NCBI GenBank assembly: GCA_007644065.1
Contig: VJWN01000002.1
Span: forward strand, 1,141,831-1,205,830
Length of the DNA: 64,000 nt
Direction of reading: 5' to 3'
From: Margaritispora aquatica
Lineage: Eukaryota > Ascomycota > Leotiomycetes > Helotiales > Discinellaceae
Shown here piece after piece: positions 22,147 through 34,566 of this stretch; position 1 is the stretch's first letter, and each line of letters opens with the position of its first letter. A model generated the notes under the pieces. That model did not search any database. It was not told where the DNA came from and worked only from the letters and a program-made list of their open reading frames with translations. The position numbers and the translations under genes were made by a program.

Positions 22147-23877
22147 GGTGCGGAACTTAAGCGAGTCAAGCTGGAAGAATATGAGCTTCAAAAACACGGA
22201 GTTAAAAGGGGCCTGGATGGGGTCATGTAATTATGTAGAAAGACTAAAGACTACCCAAAAGCAACATAGAATAACGAGATAAATGAGAGATGATCAAACA
22301 TAATTATGCGGAAGTTCAAACTGGAACGCTACCAACGTGCTATGGGGCTTGTCGGGCTTCACGGTTACTATTTCATATTGAAGATGTGTCCGGACATACC
22401 TAGCAACTGTTCGCAACTACCAAAGATAACCGGTAAACAGTAATTAAGAAACGACAAAAACACACGCACATACACACACAACAGATTGCCTATACGTCAT
22501 CTTTTAGTTTTAGTTGCCTATGCTAGCTGCCACCAACTTACTACACCTCTAGCAATACATAGTCACTCATACTCTCTCCCTACACTATACACTCTAAATT
22601 GCTTGCTTCCACCACCTTATCAATCAATCAATCAATTAGTCGATGCGTTCAAGCAAACAGCTCGAGTCCATAAGTACCGTATAGCACATCAAGCAGAACA
22701 AGGTAGTGGTATCTACCATGAAATCGGCCAGGAGCAGGAAATCAAAAGTTGTGGTTTTTTTGCAATATGGCTCGTATCCCTTTTCTTGTCTAGTGGGACG
22801 TATTCATCTCTGTACTAGTCACTGTATGGTTCACATTCCAAATTTAATTTTCAAATTGAAAATTCCTGCTGACTGACTTATTTGCCTATCTAATCCATCT
22901 TATTGTGAAGGCATGGTGATTCCTCCCCCCTCCCCCTCCCCAAAATACATCCACAAACTCACACTCTCACACACGTAACAATACCAGCTAGTGCACACCC
23001 AACAACACTCACTATGGAAAGACAACCTAAAGCAAAGCAAGTGCCTACATATCTACCTACCTACCTACCTATCCACCCGCCCTTCCACTATCCTAGAGAA
23101 AAGAAAGGCGCTCCAATCACCCGTTGCTTGTATCTATTAACCAAATTTCACCCACTCACTCATTCACCCATTCACCCATTCATCCATTCATTCCTTCATT
23201 CATTCCTTCAATAAACAAACAAATAAACCACAACAGATAAACAGCCCCAACATAATACCCGCAATGATGATATATATGCAGATAAACGAACGAACGAACA
23301 AAACACAACACAACAAAGCGACCTATATAGCCAGACGGTGTCCACTACAAGGACAGGCAAGGGGCAAGGTCTATCTATCTATCCATCTAGCAATCTATCT
23401 CCTTATTTACTATCTTCCAATGTAAAAAATTCGCCACATATTTCCGTCAAGAATAGACCTAATGCAATGACAAAATCCTATAACTGTAGACAAATTTGAA
23501 TCTCTAGATGCCCCACGACTGAAATTTAAGCGAAGGCATGCATCAAAGAAACATAACAACCTCAAAAGCAAACCTACCATGGTATAAGTAGAAGAGAAAA
23601 AGTCCTTAGATCAACACAATTAATTATTAAGTAATAGAAAGAAACATGTGAAGGATTGTATGATGTACGATTTTATTATTTTTGGGCGCCTAAAATACAA
23701 GTGTCCGTCCAATGTCCGGAACCACTTTCTCGTGCGCAATCTCGTTGCACACAAGACGGGAGAGAAATTGGGAAATGCAAAAACGCATCTAGTAGTGCCT
23801 TCCAATCGCATACTGTGACATCTCCCTTAACCATAACCCCGTCCATATTCGCCGTGAAAATTCAGTCCTTCGTAAAT
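22147..23877. other. Convergent intergenic region between MRI1 and calnexin
   Basis: About 1.7 kb of AT- and CA-rich DNA with many short tetranucleotide runs: CAAT near 22620, CCTA near 23050, CATT/CACC at 23152-23211, CGAA near 23290 and TCTA near 23372. No gene seen. Confidence 0.6.
23152..23211. repeat. Degenerate CATT/CACC tandem repeat
   Basis: Interrupted tetranucleotide array of CATT, CACC and CATC units, giving HPFIHSFLH-type shadow peptides. Confidence 0.75.
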
Positions 23878-25732
23878 CTATGAGGTGCTGCGAGTAGCAC
23901 GCTTCTCAGCCTTAGCAGACTCAACACCTGAAGCAACAGCCTCGCTAACCTTGGCCTTGGCATCAGTTGCGGCGGCCTTTGCGTCTGTTGCAGCCTTCTT
24001 GACTGGTGCAGGTGCAGATGTGCCAGAAAGCATGGAGATGATACCACCAAGAAGGGCAAGAACGGTAACGAAAACAGCAACGATACCACCAGCAGCCTCA
24101 GGAACAAACTTGATGGCTTGGATAGGGTCGTTCTGGGCAATGGTGAGGAAGAGATCAAGCTTCTCCTTGATGTAGAAGATTGGGTCATCCATGAAGACAA
24201 GATCAGATGGAGATTTTGGTGGGGTCTTCTCGTCCTCCTTTGGCTTCTCGGCGAGCTCGGCTAAGGACTCCAAGGGGTGCTTCTCGTGGAAGGTCTCTTC
24301 AGCGAGCTTCTCAGCGTCAGCAACGGAGTGACCAATGTAGATATTGTCGAAGAGAATATCAGATTGCATGGTCCAGATTTCGAAACCGATGGCACCCATT
24401 GGCTCAAGGTTGGATGGGGTCTTGTCCTCGAAGTAATCTGGGTTCTTGACCTTACGTGGAGCCCACACGCCCTTGTAAGCTGGGTTGTCAATGTAAGGTG
24501 CAGTCCACTTGCCCTTGTAGGCTGGGTTCTTGATCATTGGCTTTTCCCATTTGCCGCATCCAGAAGCCTCCTCGCACTTGGGGTTAGAAACGGTTGGGGC
24601 GACCCAGTCTCCATCCTCCTCATCCTCCCAATCCTCGGGCTTCTCGGCCTCTGGGTCAGGGATGTTCAAAGGCTCATCAACAAGCCAGTCGGCAGGCATG
24701 GTAGCCTCCTCATCAACAATCTCAAATGGTGCCTCCTCATCCCAATCCTCAGGTTTTGTGGCCTCTGGATCAGCGATTCTTGACTCATCAACCCAGGTCT
24801 CTGGCTTGGTGTCCTTGGCGTCATCAATCTCCTTGGGAGGGTTGAAGGCAGGTTGGAAGTCCTCAAGAAGGTTGGCCTCCTTGACTTGCTCACCATTCAA
24901 CTTAATGATGGCGGTGTTGTTGGGGTGGATGATCAAGGTGTACAATTCGGTGGTCTTGACAATCCTGGCGGATGGTGCAGTTGCGAGGTGCTTCTCCTCA
25001 TACTCGCCTGTCTTTGGGTTCTTGTGGTTGATGATCAAATGAACCTTGTTGGTGGAACCACACTTGTCAGGACCGAACATGACAACGTATGGGGAGACAT
25101 TTGAGAACTCTTCCTGGTGAAGAGCCTTGTTGTCGCGGAGAAGCTTCAAGTAAGCACCACCACACTCGAGACCATCTAGAAAGAAGGATTAGACTATGAA
25201 CAGGGTAATTGAGTAGCTTGTGTGTACTTACTTTGAAGCTTTACTTCATATTGGACAACGAGAGTCTTTCCCTTGTTGTCGATCTTCTTTGGGAACTTGG
25301 CAGAAATAGCATGATGGGCAGCAGCATTCTTGACTACAAGACCCTTATCACCCTCCATTCCCTTGTATACGTGTGGCTCCTCGACGGACCACTCTCCAAC
25401 GTATGCCCACTCCTCATCCTTGTCGGCGCCCTTGGTATCCTTCTTGGCGTGCGATGGCTTCCATCGAGATTCCCAATCATCTGTGAATTGCTCAAGGAAA
25501 TCGGCCTTGATTTTGGTAGGCTACACAAACACCAATTAGTATATGTACATAGCAAACTGTTTGTGCAACGGCAACTTACAGTGAAGGTAGGAAGCTCTGG
25601 TGCGGACGATGTCGCGGACTCAGTAGCATCGCTGGCGACACTGGCCTCGCTCAAGACCGATTGAGCATCTGCATTGACGGTGCCTGCGAGCAGGGCAGCG
25701 GCCGAAAGAGCAGCAGTTGCGGAGAACTTCAT
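23878..25732 (-). CDS. CNE1: Calnexin, ER membrane lectin chaperone (three exons)
   Basis: The exons, in transcript order, are 25732-25580, 25520-25232 and 25175-23878, giving 579 residues. It binds monoglucosylated N-glycans and retains folding glycoproteins in the ER. An N-terminal signal peptide ([20 protein letters not shown]) is followed by the lectin domain ([13 protein letters not shown] restored across the second intron; [19 protein letters not shown]) with its cysteines. The P-domain is a double set of four: type-1 repeats [25 protein letters not shown] and [11 protein letters not shown], then type-2 repeats [22 protein letters not shown] and [12 protein letters not shown] transmembrane helix ([20 protein letters not shown]) lies near 513-533, and a short Ala/Lys-rich cytosolic tail ends RATRSTS. 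An in-frame ATG 12 codons upstream exists, but the chosen start begins directly with the signal peptide. Confidence 0.96.
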
Positions 25733-26935
25733 GATGATCGCACAAGATCGAAGAGCTGATCTGATCAATCAATGTAATTGAGGGACGAGAAGAGTCAACT
25801 GTAGAAGAAGACGGTGAGGGGATGTGTTTTGCTTCCAGAGCTTGTGGGATGAGGAAGAAATAAACAGAGCGAAGACGAAGTTGATGTGGTGGTGCTCGAC
25901 AGCTCAAATATGGTGGAGAGAGATCGAGTTGAAACGGTGTCCTTTACCTAGAGGATTGGCTTTTTCGAGGCTGGGAACAGGGATTAAATACGTAAGGTAA
26001 GGTAGCTTGTGCGTTGGTGTGGTGGGTGTGGGTTTGTGGGTTTGGTGGGTTTGGTGGGCTTGTGTATGGGCGTATGGGCGTATGGGCGTATGGGCTTTGT
26101 GGACTCTCCGTCGTCGTCTGTGATACCTGCCTTGCCTGTCGAACTCTGCTCCTTCCTGCTGCTGCAACTGCAACTACTGTACAACTGCAACTGCACGAAC
26201 GGGAAAAGGAAGGAGGTGAGGAGGAGTTCTTAGTAAGGGTAATTGATGAAAGAGACAAACGTGTCAACTTCCAATTTCCAAATTCACGGCAAATTCTTCC
26301 CCTTTATTTTTATATATTTTTATTTATCAAAATGTTTTTAAATGAATAGGAACATATCAATTCAACATTGAACATCTTTCTTCGATTCTTGGATTTTGAG
26401 ATGACTTTGAATCAAGTCTCAAAATGTTACTATGTTGACCAATGAAAGATGTTCATTCAACCTCGGAAAGCTACCCGGACCTTAAATGGGATGGTACCTG
26501 AACTGAACTGAACTGAACTGAACTGCACTGAATCGTATAGCACAGTGGCCTCAAGTAAGCCTGACCATGATCGTCTAACTCAACACGGCCTTTTTGCTTT
26601 GATGTTGTTAATTCAAGTCCAAACACTTCTCCTGTTCCGTCTTTTATTTTTCTTTGACTTTGACTTGTTTCGCTTTGGATATGATAGGATTACCCTATGA
26701 TGTTCCGAATTCTGAAATAAAATGATTTATCTTAAGAATAAGAAGATCATGGAGGCTGAAGTCCCACAATAAATCCTCGATTGTTGATTGTTGACTGTCG
26801 GATCCGATTGCGAATATTCACCCCGCCAATATTAATTGGGTACTTTGGGTGGAAAACACATCATTTCGACAATAATCCATTCGTTACATCCACATAAGGC
26901 ATTTCTCTTCTGCTTCAAAGTCTCGCAGATTCAAG
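25733..26935. other. Divergent promoter region between calnexin and MDE1
   Basis: About 1.2 kb. It includes an eight-base TATGGGCG repeat (26065-26095, about four copies) next to GGGTTTGGT units, and five CTGAA copies (26499-26525). No unfolded-protein-response element was found by eye. ORFs over the repeats are shadows. Confidence 0.6.
26065..26095. repeat. TATGGGCG octanucleotide repeat
   Basis: Nearly four tandem copies in the calnexin upstream region, preceded by imperfect GGGTTTGGT copies from about 26033. Confidence 0.85.
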
Positions 26936-27829
26936 ATGTCAACCTCTATTCCTACTGAAGAGGCCACAAGCAACAACGATCATTTAATCACATCAAGCAA
27001 TCCAAGTCATCCTGCGAACTTGATCCCTACTCTATGCGCCAACTTCTATAGACTTGGCTGGGTGACTGGTACTGGGTAGAGATCCCTCACACTTGCAATG
27101 TAAGGGAAGTACTAATCACATTTAGTGGAGGAGCAAGTATCCGGGACGAGTGAACATTCATTTCCCGCATCAAGAACCAAAGCTCACAGAACTTAGTGAC
27201 TTGGTCTACTTAGCACCCTCCGGTGTACCAAAGGAAGCTATGCGACCCGAGAATATCTACGTCCTGGAGCTATCAAAGCAAGTCGATCCAAAAGAACGGA
27301 TATATACTCGTACACCACCAAACCTCAAGCCCTCACAATGTACGCCCCTCTTCTTAGCTGCGTTCAATAAGCGCAATGCAAGATGCTGCATCCATACCCA
27401 TTCACAATGGGCTGTCCTTATCACCCTCCTTCTTGAGGCTCGTCCTGCCAATACCACCATGTTTGAGATCAACAACATTGAGCAAATCAAGGCGTTTGGA
27501 AGGGGATTCGGCAAGCAGGGCAACTTGGGCTATCATGACACTCTAAGGATCCCTGTTATTGAGAATACGCCATTTGAGGAAGACCTGACAGAAAGCCTCG
27601 AGGCTGCTATGGATAAATATCCGGACACATATGCCGTCTTGGTCCGACGACATGGAGTCTATGTCTGGGGTGATACTGTGGACAAAGCTAAGGCTCAAGC
27701 TGAGAGGTACACCTGCTACACTACATCTCTATCTAGATACAGGCTAACATGCACAGTCTCGATTATCTCTTCCAACTCGCAGTCGAGATGAAGAAATTGG
27801 GGATGCCATGGTTGAGTGAAATTGCTTGA
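26936..27829 (+). CDS. MDE1: Methylthioribulose-1-phosphate dehydratase (four exons)
   Basis: Dehydrates 5-methylthioribulose-1-phosphate, the step after Mri1 in methionine salvage, using a zinc site of the class II aldolase fold. The exons read 26936-27075, 27126-27149 (24 nt only), 27197-27706 and 27757-27829, giving 248 residues, the usual family length. Splicing restores [20 protein letters not shown] followed by [20 protein letters not shown]. The zinc ligands are the HTH of [11 protein letters not shown] near 120 and the His of [10 protein letters not shown] near 206. The catalytic Glu is expected in the NNIEQIK segment. The tiny second exon and the acceptor at 27196 (not the earlier CACAG) are required to keep the frame open. 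Introns are 47-50 nt. Confidence 0.93.
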
Positions 27830-28231
27830 AGTCGGCAGTGGGTAAAATTTACACACCTCCAAAAGAGCCAATGAGCTCGCTTAGACTTTCCACATGTCTC
27901 TAAGATACCCTTGGGCTTATGACGAAGTCGCAACAGTCGCAGTTTTAGTCTGACCCGATCAACTCGGTGGAGAATCTATGAAGAGAAATGCATGATCTAC
28001 CTAGTTCAAAAATCTCTGCCTTTGGCCATCTTGCAACGGTTGTAAGGCCCATGAGGACATGCTGCAAAATGACAGTTTGAAGGTATCTCATTCTATTCCA
28101 ATTGCTGCTCTAATTATGTCAAGTCTTTCGTACTCAAAAATTCCCAGTGGTAATATTACAAATTTTTAACTCGCGTTCTTGTCTCCAACTCCCGCAATGC
28201 TACTAACCCTATGTGGTTCATGACTTCTCCT
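27830..28231. other. Convergent intergenic region between MDE1 and ACR3
   Basis: A 402-bp 3'-3' spacer. No gene or repeat seen. Confidence 0.6.
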
Positions 28232-29601
28232 TCAGTCTTTCCACCCCCTTGTCCTACCAATCCATTTCACAACATAAACCAAAGCCAACAAAACTGGAAC
28301 CTCAATTAAAGGTCCAACAGTAGATGCTAAGGCTTGGTCACTATTGGGACCATAAGTTGCTACAGCTACTGCGATAGCCAGCTCAAAGTTATTGCTAGCA
28401 GCAGTAAAACTTTGCGTTGCAGCAAGTTTGTATCCAAAGCCAAGCTTGTGAGTAATGAGCAGCGTAAGGAAGAAAATGATACCGAAGTACACAATCAACG
28501 GTGCTGAAACTCGGACCACAGACACGATCTGATGCACAACTTGTCGTCCTTGGGAAGCGAACAGAACCAGAATCGTAAACAGCAATCCAATTAACGACCA
28601 CGGAGCTGCGAACTTCAGAAAAACCTCATCGTACCATCTCGGGCTTGTAATTTTGCGCAGTCCGAATCGGGTTATGACTGCTGCTCCAAGCGGAATACCG
28701 AGGAAGACAGCCACCGATTTAGCGACGACACTGTAAGAGATATCGAGAGTCCCTCCTTCGCGGCTGATGACCTTAATGAAGAGCAGTGCTAATGGGGCGA
28801 AGAAAACCATTTGCAAGATTGAGTTGATGGCCACCAGAATAGCGCAGTATTCGCTATCACCGCCTGCGAGACCGGTCCAAATGAGCACCTGTGGAGTTGT
28901 CAGCTCTTCCTCAGAAGGCCCGGGATGGAAGGTCATACCATTGCAATACATCTTGCCAATCCGACGAGAATGAGACCTTCCCGTAACTCTGGCTTGTCGG
29001 GGAGGAAAGCCCATGCTAAGCCCAACTGAACATGGTTAGCTACAGTCATGATTTGGTGGTGAGCATAAGTTCGCTTACCATCAATAGTGGAGCAACGATC
29101 CAGTTCACCACGATACTGAATCCGATTTGAACCCATATATCTTTCTTCTGCATCACCAAATGCAAGGTCTCATACTTGACCTTACACAAAATAGGATACA
29201 TCATCACGAGCAGTCCGACCGCTAAACATTACACCGCATCAGCATTGCCCTATATCACACATCATACCATGCACTTGGAAGAACATACCAATCGGCACAC
29301 TAACACCAACGAACGTGCCCTTCTGCAACGCAGGTGCAGTGTTCGGCACGAAGTTCCCCAGAATGATTCCGATCGCCATAGCAAGGAAAATCCATAGCGC
29401 AAGGAATTGATCCAAGATGCCTAGGGATTTGAAGGCGGAACTCTTGTCTGCTTCGGCTGGGGTGAGATGCTGGTCTTCAACCTGCTTCTCGGGGTCGTTG
29501 CCCTGAGGGAAGGAGAGGTCGGCGGGGCAAGAGACCATGCGTGGCGAGGACGTGTTGGACGTGTCTTTCACAACATCTTCGGAGGGGAGGACGTGTGCCA
29601 T
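28232..29601 (-). CDS. ACR3: ACR3-family arsenite efflux transporter (four exons)
   Basis: Plasma-membrane exporter of trivalent arsenic (and sometimes antimony). The exons, in transcript order, are 29601-29289, 29221-29079, 29025-28939 and 28888-28232, giving 399 residues. A hydrophilic N-terminus of about 70 residues precedes about ten membrane helices. Family blocks are SLGILDQFLALWIFLAMAIG, MMYPILCKVKYE, the helix-4 segment GLARCIAMVLIWTGLAGGD with its essential Cys, ATQSFTAASNNFELAIAVAV, and the helix-9 segment PLIEVPVLLALV with the conserved Glu. All three introns (about 50-68 nt) restore family sequence. No arsenate reductase or arsenic regulator gene lies beside it, so it is not part of a local arsenic cluster. 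Confidence 0.94.
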
Positions 29602-30909
29602 TTTTGAAAGTGAAGCGAAGCAAGTGCGTGTAAGTGTGTAAGTGATCAAGTGCTGGGTATCACACCACCACCGTACTTTTTCGCCTTTCTTTGCTCTGCA
29701 AATCGAGGACTGAAAGTAGCCTCAGTTACAATGCCAGCTGTTGACTCTCCTATTCTCAAGCACAAGAAGATCTATCTCGAGGACTTTGAGTTTTGAATGA
29801 AGGTATTTGTACACCGTACCTACCAAGACCGGAATCACGAATTTATATACCAGCTTTCGCTGGGGAAGGTCTCGCCTCTGAATTTGAAAAAGCTCAGACC
29901 AGGGTTCGGTGGACCAATCAGCCAGACTGAGGATGTCACTGCTTGGCGGCCTTGGCATGCGGCCGCCTTCGATGGATCTCTGTCTCGGTTGTGAACAGCT
30001 GCCCGCCCTGTGGATTTTCGCGATTGCTTTTGGGATCAGAGTTATCTCCAATTTCGATTTCGAATTCAACTTCAAATTCAACCTTAAAATTCCAGCTCTC
30101 TTAGCGCTAGTATTTTAAAAGGTAATTCGTAGAAATGCTTTTGTATTGCGCAAGGATATTGGAAATCTCGGAAGAGTCTTAGACTGGTGATTGTGAGACG
30201 GAAAGTTGCTATATCTGCAGTGAGTGAGTGAAATGCTGCTGTTTGTTTCCATCTTCTTTGCGCTTCTGGGGTTGGTATATCCATGCCCGTGGTTGCTCAC
30301 CCGATGCTCTTTGAAATATTGGCGCTATGTTTCCTTTAGAGAGCTGATTGTTAGTCCATAAGCTAATAAACCAATCATTCACTCGACTGTCTGCACAATT
30401 TTTTTTCTTCTCTACTCTATATCCTCGTTCTCTTAATCCCACCCTCTTCTCAATCCTCAATCTAGCTCCTCCCGCACTGGGCAATCTATGATATTCTCTA
30501 CTTCATCTACAGCTGCGTGCATCCCCAAATCCATAAATCCATATCATCCTTCTCCCCACCTCCTTCCAACCCCTCCAACTCGACTTCAGTCCTCACCTCC
30601 TGCGGCCTGTTTCGCGATCATGTAATATTATTATCTCGCAAGCGAAAGAGGGAGTTGGAAACCTGATGACGAAGAGATGAAAGGATCAAGCAACAGGTTG
30701 TTTTAAGTTTTTGTATTTTTCATTATGGACTCGGTATATGTCCTCCTTCAGTTATAGAAAATCGCACACTTTTACAAACAGCTTACAACACGATGCCAAA
30801 ACTCCAACGCTATGCTTCCAAAGTCGAATCCATCACTTGCGCCCATCCAGTCCTAGTGCATTACCTGTCAGCTGAACCATTCAACAGTGCACCACACAAA
30901 CCTAATATC
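29602..30909. other. Intergenic region between ACR3 and MPH1
   Basis: About 1.3 kb containing the ACR3 promoter and the 3' flank of MPH1. A CCAAT-type sequence (GGACCAATCAGCC, about 29909) lies about 310 bp upstream of ACR3. AATTTC/AATTCA-like imperfect repeats occur at 30050-30090. No gene seen. Confidence 0.55.
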
Positions 30910-33900
30910 TCATTCATCGCTATCATCATCATCCACCACCCTCCGCCGTTTTTCTCTATTTCTCGATATCGGCCGTACAGCCTCTTCCTCCTCACTCCCA
31001 ATCTCAAACCCACCACCTCCAAGGTCTGGGAAGTCGTCTGAACTATCATCAGCAATCATGATCGTCTCCCCTTCTTTGTCCCTGACCCCATTTCTCCCCA
31101 TATCTCCCACTTCCTCCTCATCACTATCTTCCAGAAACCCCGTCCTATTCACTCTCCTCAACGGCGCTCGGGCCAGCGACGTACTAGACCTCACCACATC
31201 TCTCTCTCTCCTTTTTCCTCTGTCATCAGATCTCGACATGAACGGCGAACTGGTCATCACACCATCACCACTAGCCAAGAAATCCTTCAAGCTCCCCAGA
31301 TCACCATCATCGCTATCCTCGCTCCTCGCCTCGCTACCCACCACGTCACCAACGCCTTCGCTCTCGTCGCCTGAGAAAGATACTTCTCTCAGCCTACTCC
31401 GAGGATGGCTAGAAGTACCGGGGCCATCCTCTTCGGAGCTTGTATCGTTGGAGAGGGCTTCGAGGAATGCGCGTGCGACATTGGTAGGTTTTGATGCCTT
31501 CTTGGGCTTGGATTTGAGTGTGGCTTTCTTCGCAGCTGGGGCGCGTGCAGCAACTGGAGTATTTTTCTTGACTTGCGGAGTCTTGACTTTTGTGGCTTTA
31601 GATTCGCCCTCGATGAGTGATTCTGGCTTCCAGTGAGACCTTGAACCCTCTTCTTCTCCGTAGAGTAGGCCGTATTGGCCATCTACCATCCTAAAACTCG
31701 ACATCCGCTTGAGTAGAGCTACAGTCCGCTTCGTAAGCTCGCCGTGCGGGACATCGGCAGTTGGAGCAAGAGACCGCTGGAATACTGGGTGTATGGTGAG
31801 ATCCGGCATGCCTATTTCGACAAAGTCATCACCGCCATACGCAACCTCGAGGTACTCCCTCTGAAAAAGTATTTCCTCTGATGGAGTGAGAAAGACATAT
31901 TCGGTAGGTACAATTGGTGCAAGTTCTATTTTATTCGCTTCTTTCTTTTTAGCAGCAGCCATCTTTTTCGGCAAAGCTGATCCATCACCGGAAAGCTTCG
32001 AGGCCCTGGTGAAGCCAGTCTCAACCCCATCAGGCATGTTGAATTTCTTTGGAGGCTTTTTCTTGAGTTTTGTGGGTCGACGTTTGGGTTCTGGTAGTGA
32101 TGGATCTTGAGTATTCTCAATCGGAATCTCAATAAGCTTTTTATCGACTGTCGGTTGGATTTCCCTGGGTAGTATCCGAACGGAGAGATCATGCCTGAAG
32201 GCAAAACGTTCACCAGAACTGATCATCTTTTGCATCTGTTCATAGTTATCCTTGGCTTTCGCAAACGAATCTTCCTCCTTGCCCTTCATCAACAACAAAA
32301 CAATCTTTCCCGCTCTCTTTCGACCTGTTCTGCCCATACGTTGTAACATTCGGATTGGTGAACCAGATGCATCGTAGCATACGATGAGGTCGACTTGTCC
32401 GATATCCAAACCTTCTTCTCCAATAGAAGTCGCCACAATGACATTGAATATTCCTGATTTAAACTTCCTCAATGTGTCCAGCTGTTTTGCCTGGTTCATC
32501 CCTTCAGAACGCTTGGAGTCTTGCTGCCCAACAAAGACCGTGGCTCGAATCATTGGCCCATGCTTATTCAACACGCGGCAGATATCCTCAGCACTGTCTC
32601 TGAATTCTGAGAAGACAATTACACGTGTGGAAGATGGAGGAGCATTATCTCCTAGCATGCCTTCACCCGCATCGAGGAAGTGGTTGAGGATTGTATCACA
32701 AAGATGAACAAGCTTTGGATGTCCCACAAAACCGTCCTTACATATCCATGACGCTATTCGATCCATCATCTTTTTAAAATCCGGGCTGTCCACGATCATT
32801 TTACGATACTTAGATTGTGACTTCGCGTCTTTCACACCCTGTCGAAACTCGTTGACTGTAGAATAAAACGCCGAAATCCCATGGTAATTGAGTAGCTTGA
32901 TGCTATGAGCGATACTTGCTAGAATCTGGAAGAGAGCATTGGCCATGCCTTTCACACCCATACTAGCTGTTCTCCCTGCTTCGGACATGAACCACTTCTT
33001 CCTAGCCTGCATCAATCCAAATGGAGTCAGGGCCATTGGATCTCTGTTGTAGAATGCATTTAGTCCACATAGCTGGTTTACTAATGGTTGAAGAGCCTTC
33101 GAGAAAAGCTCCTTGACCATAATAATTTCGTCCGAAGGATCAAGGAGAATCTGATCAATATTTCGTGAATGCACATATTGTCGAATGTCGAGGGATTCCT
33201 CAGTACGAATCTCAACCTTTGATATCTCAAGATTATCGATGACTTCTTGAACAGCCTCCACACTTGCTCCAGGCGTCGCAGTCAATGCCAAAATTCGAAA
33301 GCTTTTGTTGAAGCGACGCAAAAATTTGACTACTTTGACATACGAGTAGTTTCCTGTAGCTCTATGTGCTTCATCTACAACTAGTAGGACGATCCTTTTG
33401 GGATCAGCGATCCCACTTGCTAAGTCGTTGTCAAGCGTTTGTGGTGTCATGAAAAAAACTCTCTTATCTGCCCACTCCTCAGCTCTCAATGCTGGCACTT
33501 GATCACCAGTGAGCATTGTTGTCTGAGACTTCGGTATACCTACAATGTTGAAGCAGGCATCTACCTGCTGAGCAACGAGAGGCTTGGTAGGAGCCACAAA
33601 TACGATTTTGGCATCTTTAGTCCAGCGATAGAAATTGAGCATGATTGTAGCAGCAATACATGTCTTTCCCAAACCTGTTGGCAAAGCCACTAGGAGATTG
33701 TTGAAAAGACCATTTCGGACAATGCTAAATTGGTAATCGCGGATCTCTCCAAGATTTGTAGGATAAACCCACGTTTTCAATGCCTCTTGGTCAAGAGCAT
33801 GATGGGTTGGGGCTTCTGGGGTCTTATCAATAATAAAGTTGTGCCTTTTATTCACCTGTGAAGCTGGGACTTCATCAGGAGTACGCCCACCAAACAAAGT

Positions 33901-34566
33901 AGTCTGACGAAGTCCTATTTGTGGTCCTACCAAACGCTGTGCAGGGAAGCCACCTAGTTGAGAAGGCCGCAAAGGTGATGATCCTATCAAGAATGGTTGC
34001 TTCGGCCCTAGATCTTTCTCCTCAAAGAAGAACGCATCGGAGGGAAAATCTCCCATACCAAACTCGTCATCATCGTCTGTCGCAACTGGACTTGGCGCTC
34101 GTTTTTGAGCAGTATTAGGGAGTGGAATGGACGGTCGAGCTGGTGCACTACACAACAGAGACGGTGGAGAAGGAGATAGCTCTGGTCTCGGCTTCATATA
34201 TATAGGTCCGCGTATGCGATATGGACTCGAATCTGGCTGCGCAGCCAGCTCTTCCGCTTGGGTGGCACCGAGGATTTTGGCAGTAGGTACTTGTCTGTCT
34301 GCGATATGTATCTTGTACTTTTTCTTGTTGGATTTCAGCGCATTTTCTGCTTCATTGTCTGATATTTCACTGCCACTTCTTCTAGATGTCCGCCTCCGCC
34401 TTCTCAGTCGTTCGTCAATCTCATCATCATCGTCCTCGAGTTCCGAGTCTTCAATCCGTAACCTTTTTCTTGGATGCGCTGGAAGTGTTTGGGATGCTTG
34501 ACTGACTGCCTCAATCAGATCCTCATCGGCAATATCGCCATACTCATCATCCTCCATATCTGACAT
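30910..34566 (-). CDS. MPH1: ATP-dependent DNA helicase Mph1 (FANCM/Hef family)
   Basis: A single exon of 1,218 residues. Mph1 unwinds D-loops and remodels stalled forks, limiting crossovers in recombinational repair. An acidic and Ser-rich N-terminus ([20 protein letters not shown]) precedes the SF2 helicase core: motif I PTGLGKTC near 295, motif [20 protein letters not shown] near 395, motif [11 protein letters not shown]. The FANCM-type helical insertion occupies about 450-560. The second RecA lobe has [38 protein letters not shown] and motif [17 protein letters not shown] near 740-750. The tail from about 850 is a long charged disordered region ending in an Asp/Glu cluster (VVDDDDSDE). 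No C-terminal nuclease or HhH domain is evident, as in fungal Mph1. Three ACGCG cores sit just upstream. Confidence 0.95.
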   Translation of the reverse strand: MSDMEDDEYGDIADEDLIEAVSQASQTLPAHPRKRLRIEDSELEDDDDEIDERLRRRRRTSRRSGSEISDNEAENALKSNKKKYKIHIADRQVPTAKILGATQAEELAAQPDSSPYRIRGPIYMKPRPELSPSPPSLLCSAPARPSIPLPNTAQKRAPSPVATDDDDEFGMGDFPSDAFFFEEKDLGPKQPFLIGSSPLRPSQLGGFPAQRLVGPQIGLRQTTLFGGRTPDEVPASQVNKRHNFIIDKTPEAPTHHALDQEALKTWVYPTNLGEIRDYQFSIVRNGLFNNLLVALPTGLGKTCIAATIMLNFYRWTKDAKIVFVAPTKPLVAQQVDACFNIVGIPKSQTTMLTGDQVPALRAEEWADKRVFFMTPQTLDNDLASGIADPKRIVLLVVDEAHRATGNYSYVKVVKFLRRFNKSFRILALTATPGASVEAVQEVIDNLEISKVEIRTEESLDIRQYVHSRNIDQILLDPSDEIIMVKELFSKALQPLVNQLCGLNAFYNRDPMALTPFGLMQARKKWFMSEAGRTASMGVKGMANALFQILASIAHSIKLLNYHGISAFYSTVNEFRQGVKDAKSQSKYRKMIVDSPDFKKMMDRIASWICKDGFVGHPKLVHLCDTILNHFLDAGEGMLGDNAPPSSTRVIVFSEFRDSAEDICRVLNKHGPMIRATVFVGQQDSKRSEGMNQAKQLDTLRKFKSGIFNVIVATSIGEEGLDIGQVDLIVCYDASGSPIRMLQRMGRTGRKRAGKIVLLLMKGKEEDSFAKAKDNYEQMQKMISSGERFAFRHDLSVRILPREIQPTVDKKLIEIPIENTQDPSLPEPKRRPTKLKKKPPKKFNMPDGVETGFTRASKLSGDGSALPKKMAAAKKKEANKIELAPIVPTEYVFLTPSEEILFQREYLEVAYGGDDFVEIGMPDLTIHPVFQRSLAPTADVPHGELTKRTVALLKRMSSFRMVDGQYGLLYGEEEGSRSHWKPESLIEGESKATKVKTPQVKKNTPVAARAPAAKKATLKSKPKKASKPTNVARAFLEALSNDTSSEEDGPGTSSHPRSRLREVSFSGDESEGVGDVVGSEARSEDSDDGDLGSLKDFLASGDGVMTSSPFMSRSDDRGKRRERDVVRSSTSLARAPLRRVNRTGFLEDSDEEEVGDMGRNGVRDKEGETIMIADDSSDDFPDLGGGGFEIGSEEEEAVRPISRNREKRRRVVDDDDSDE

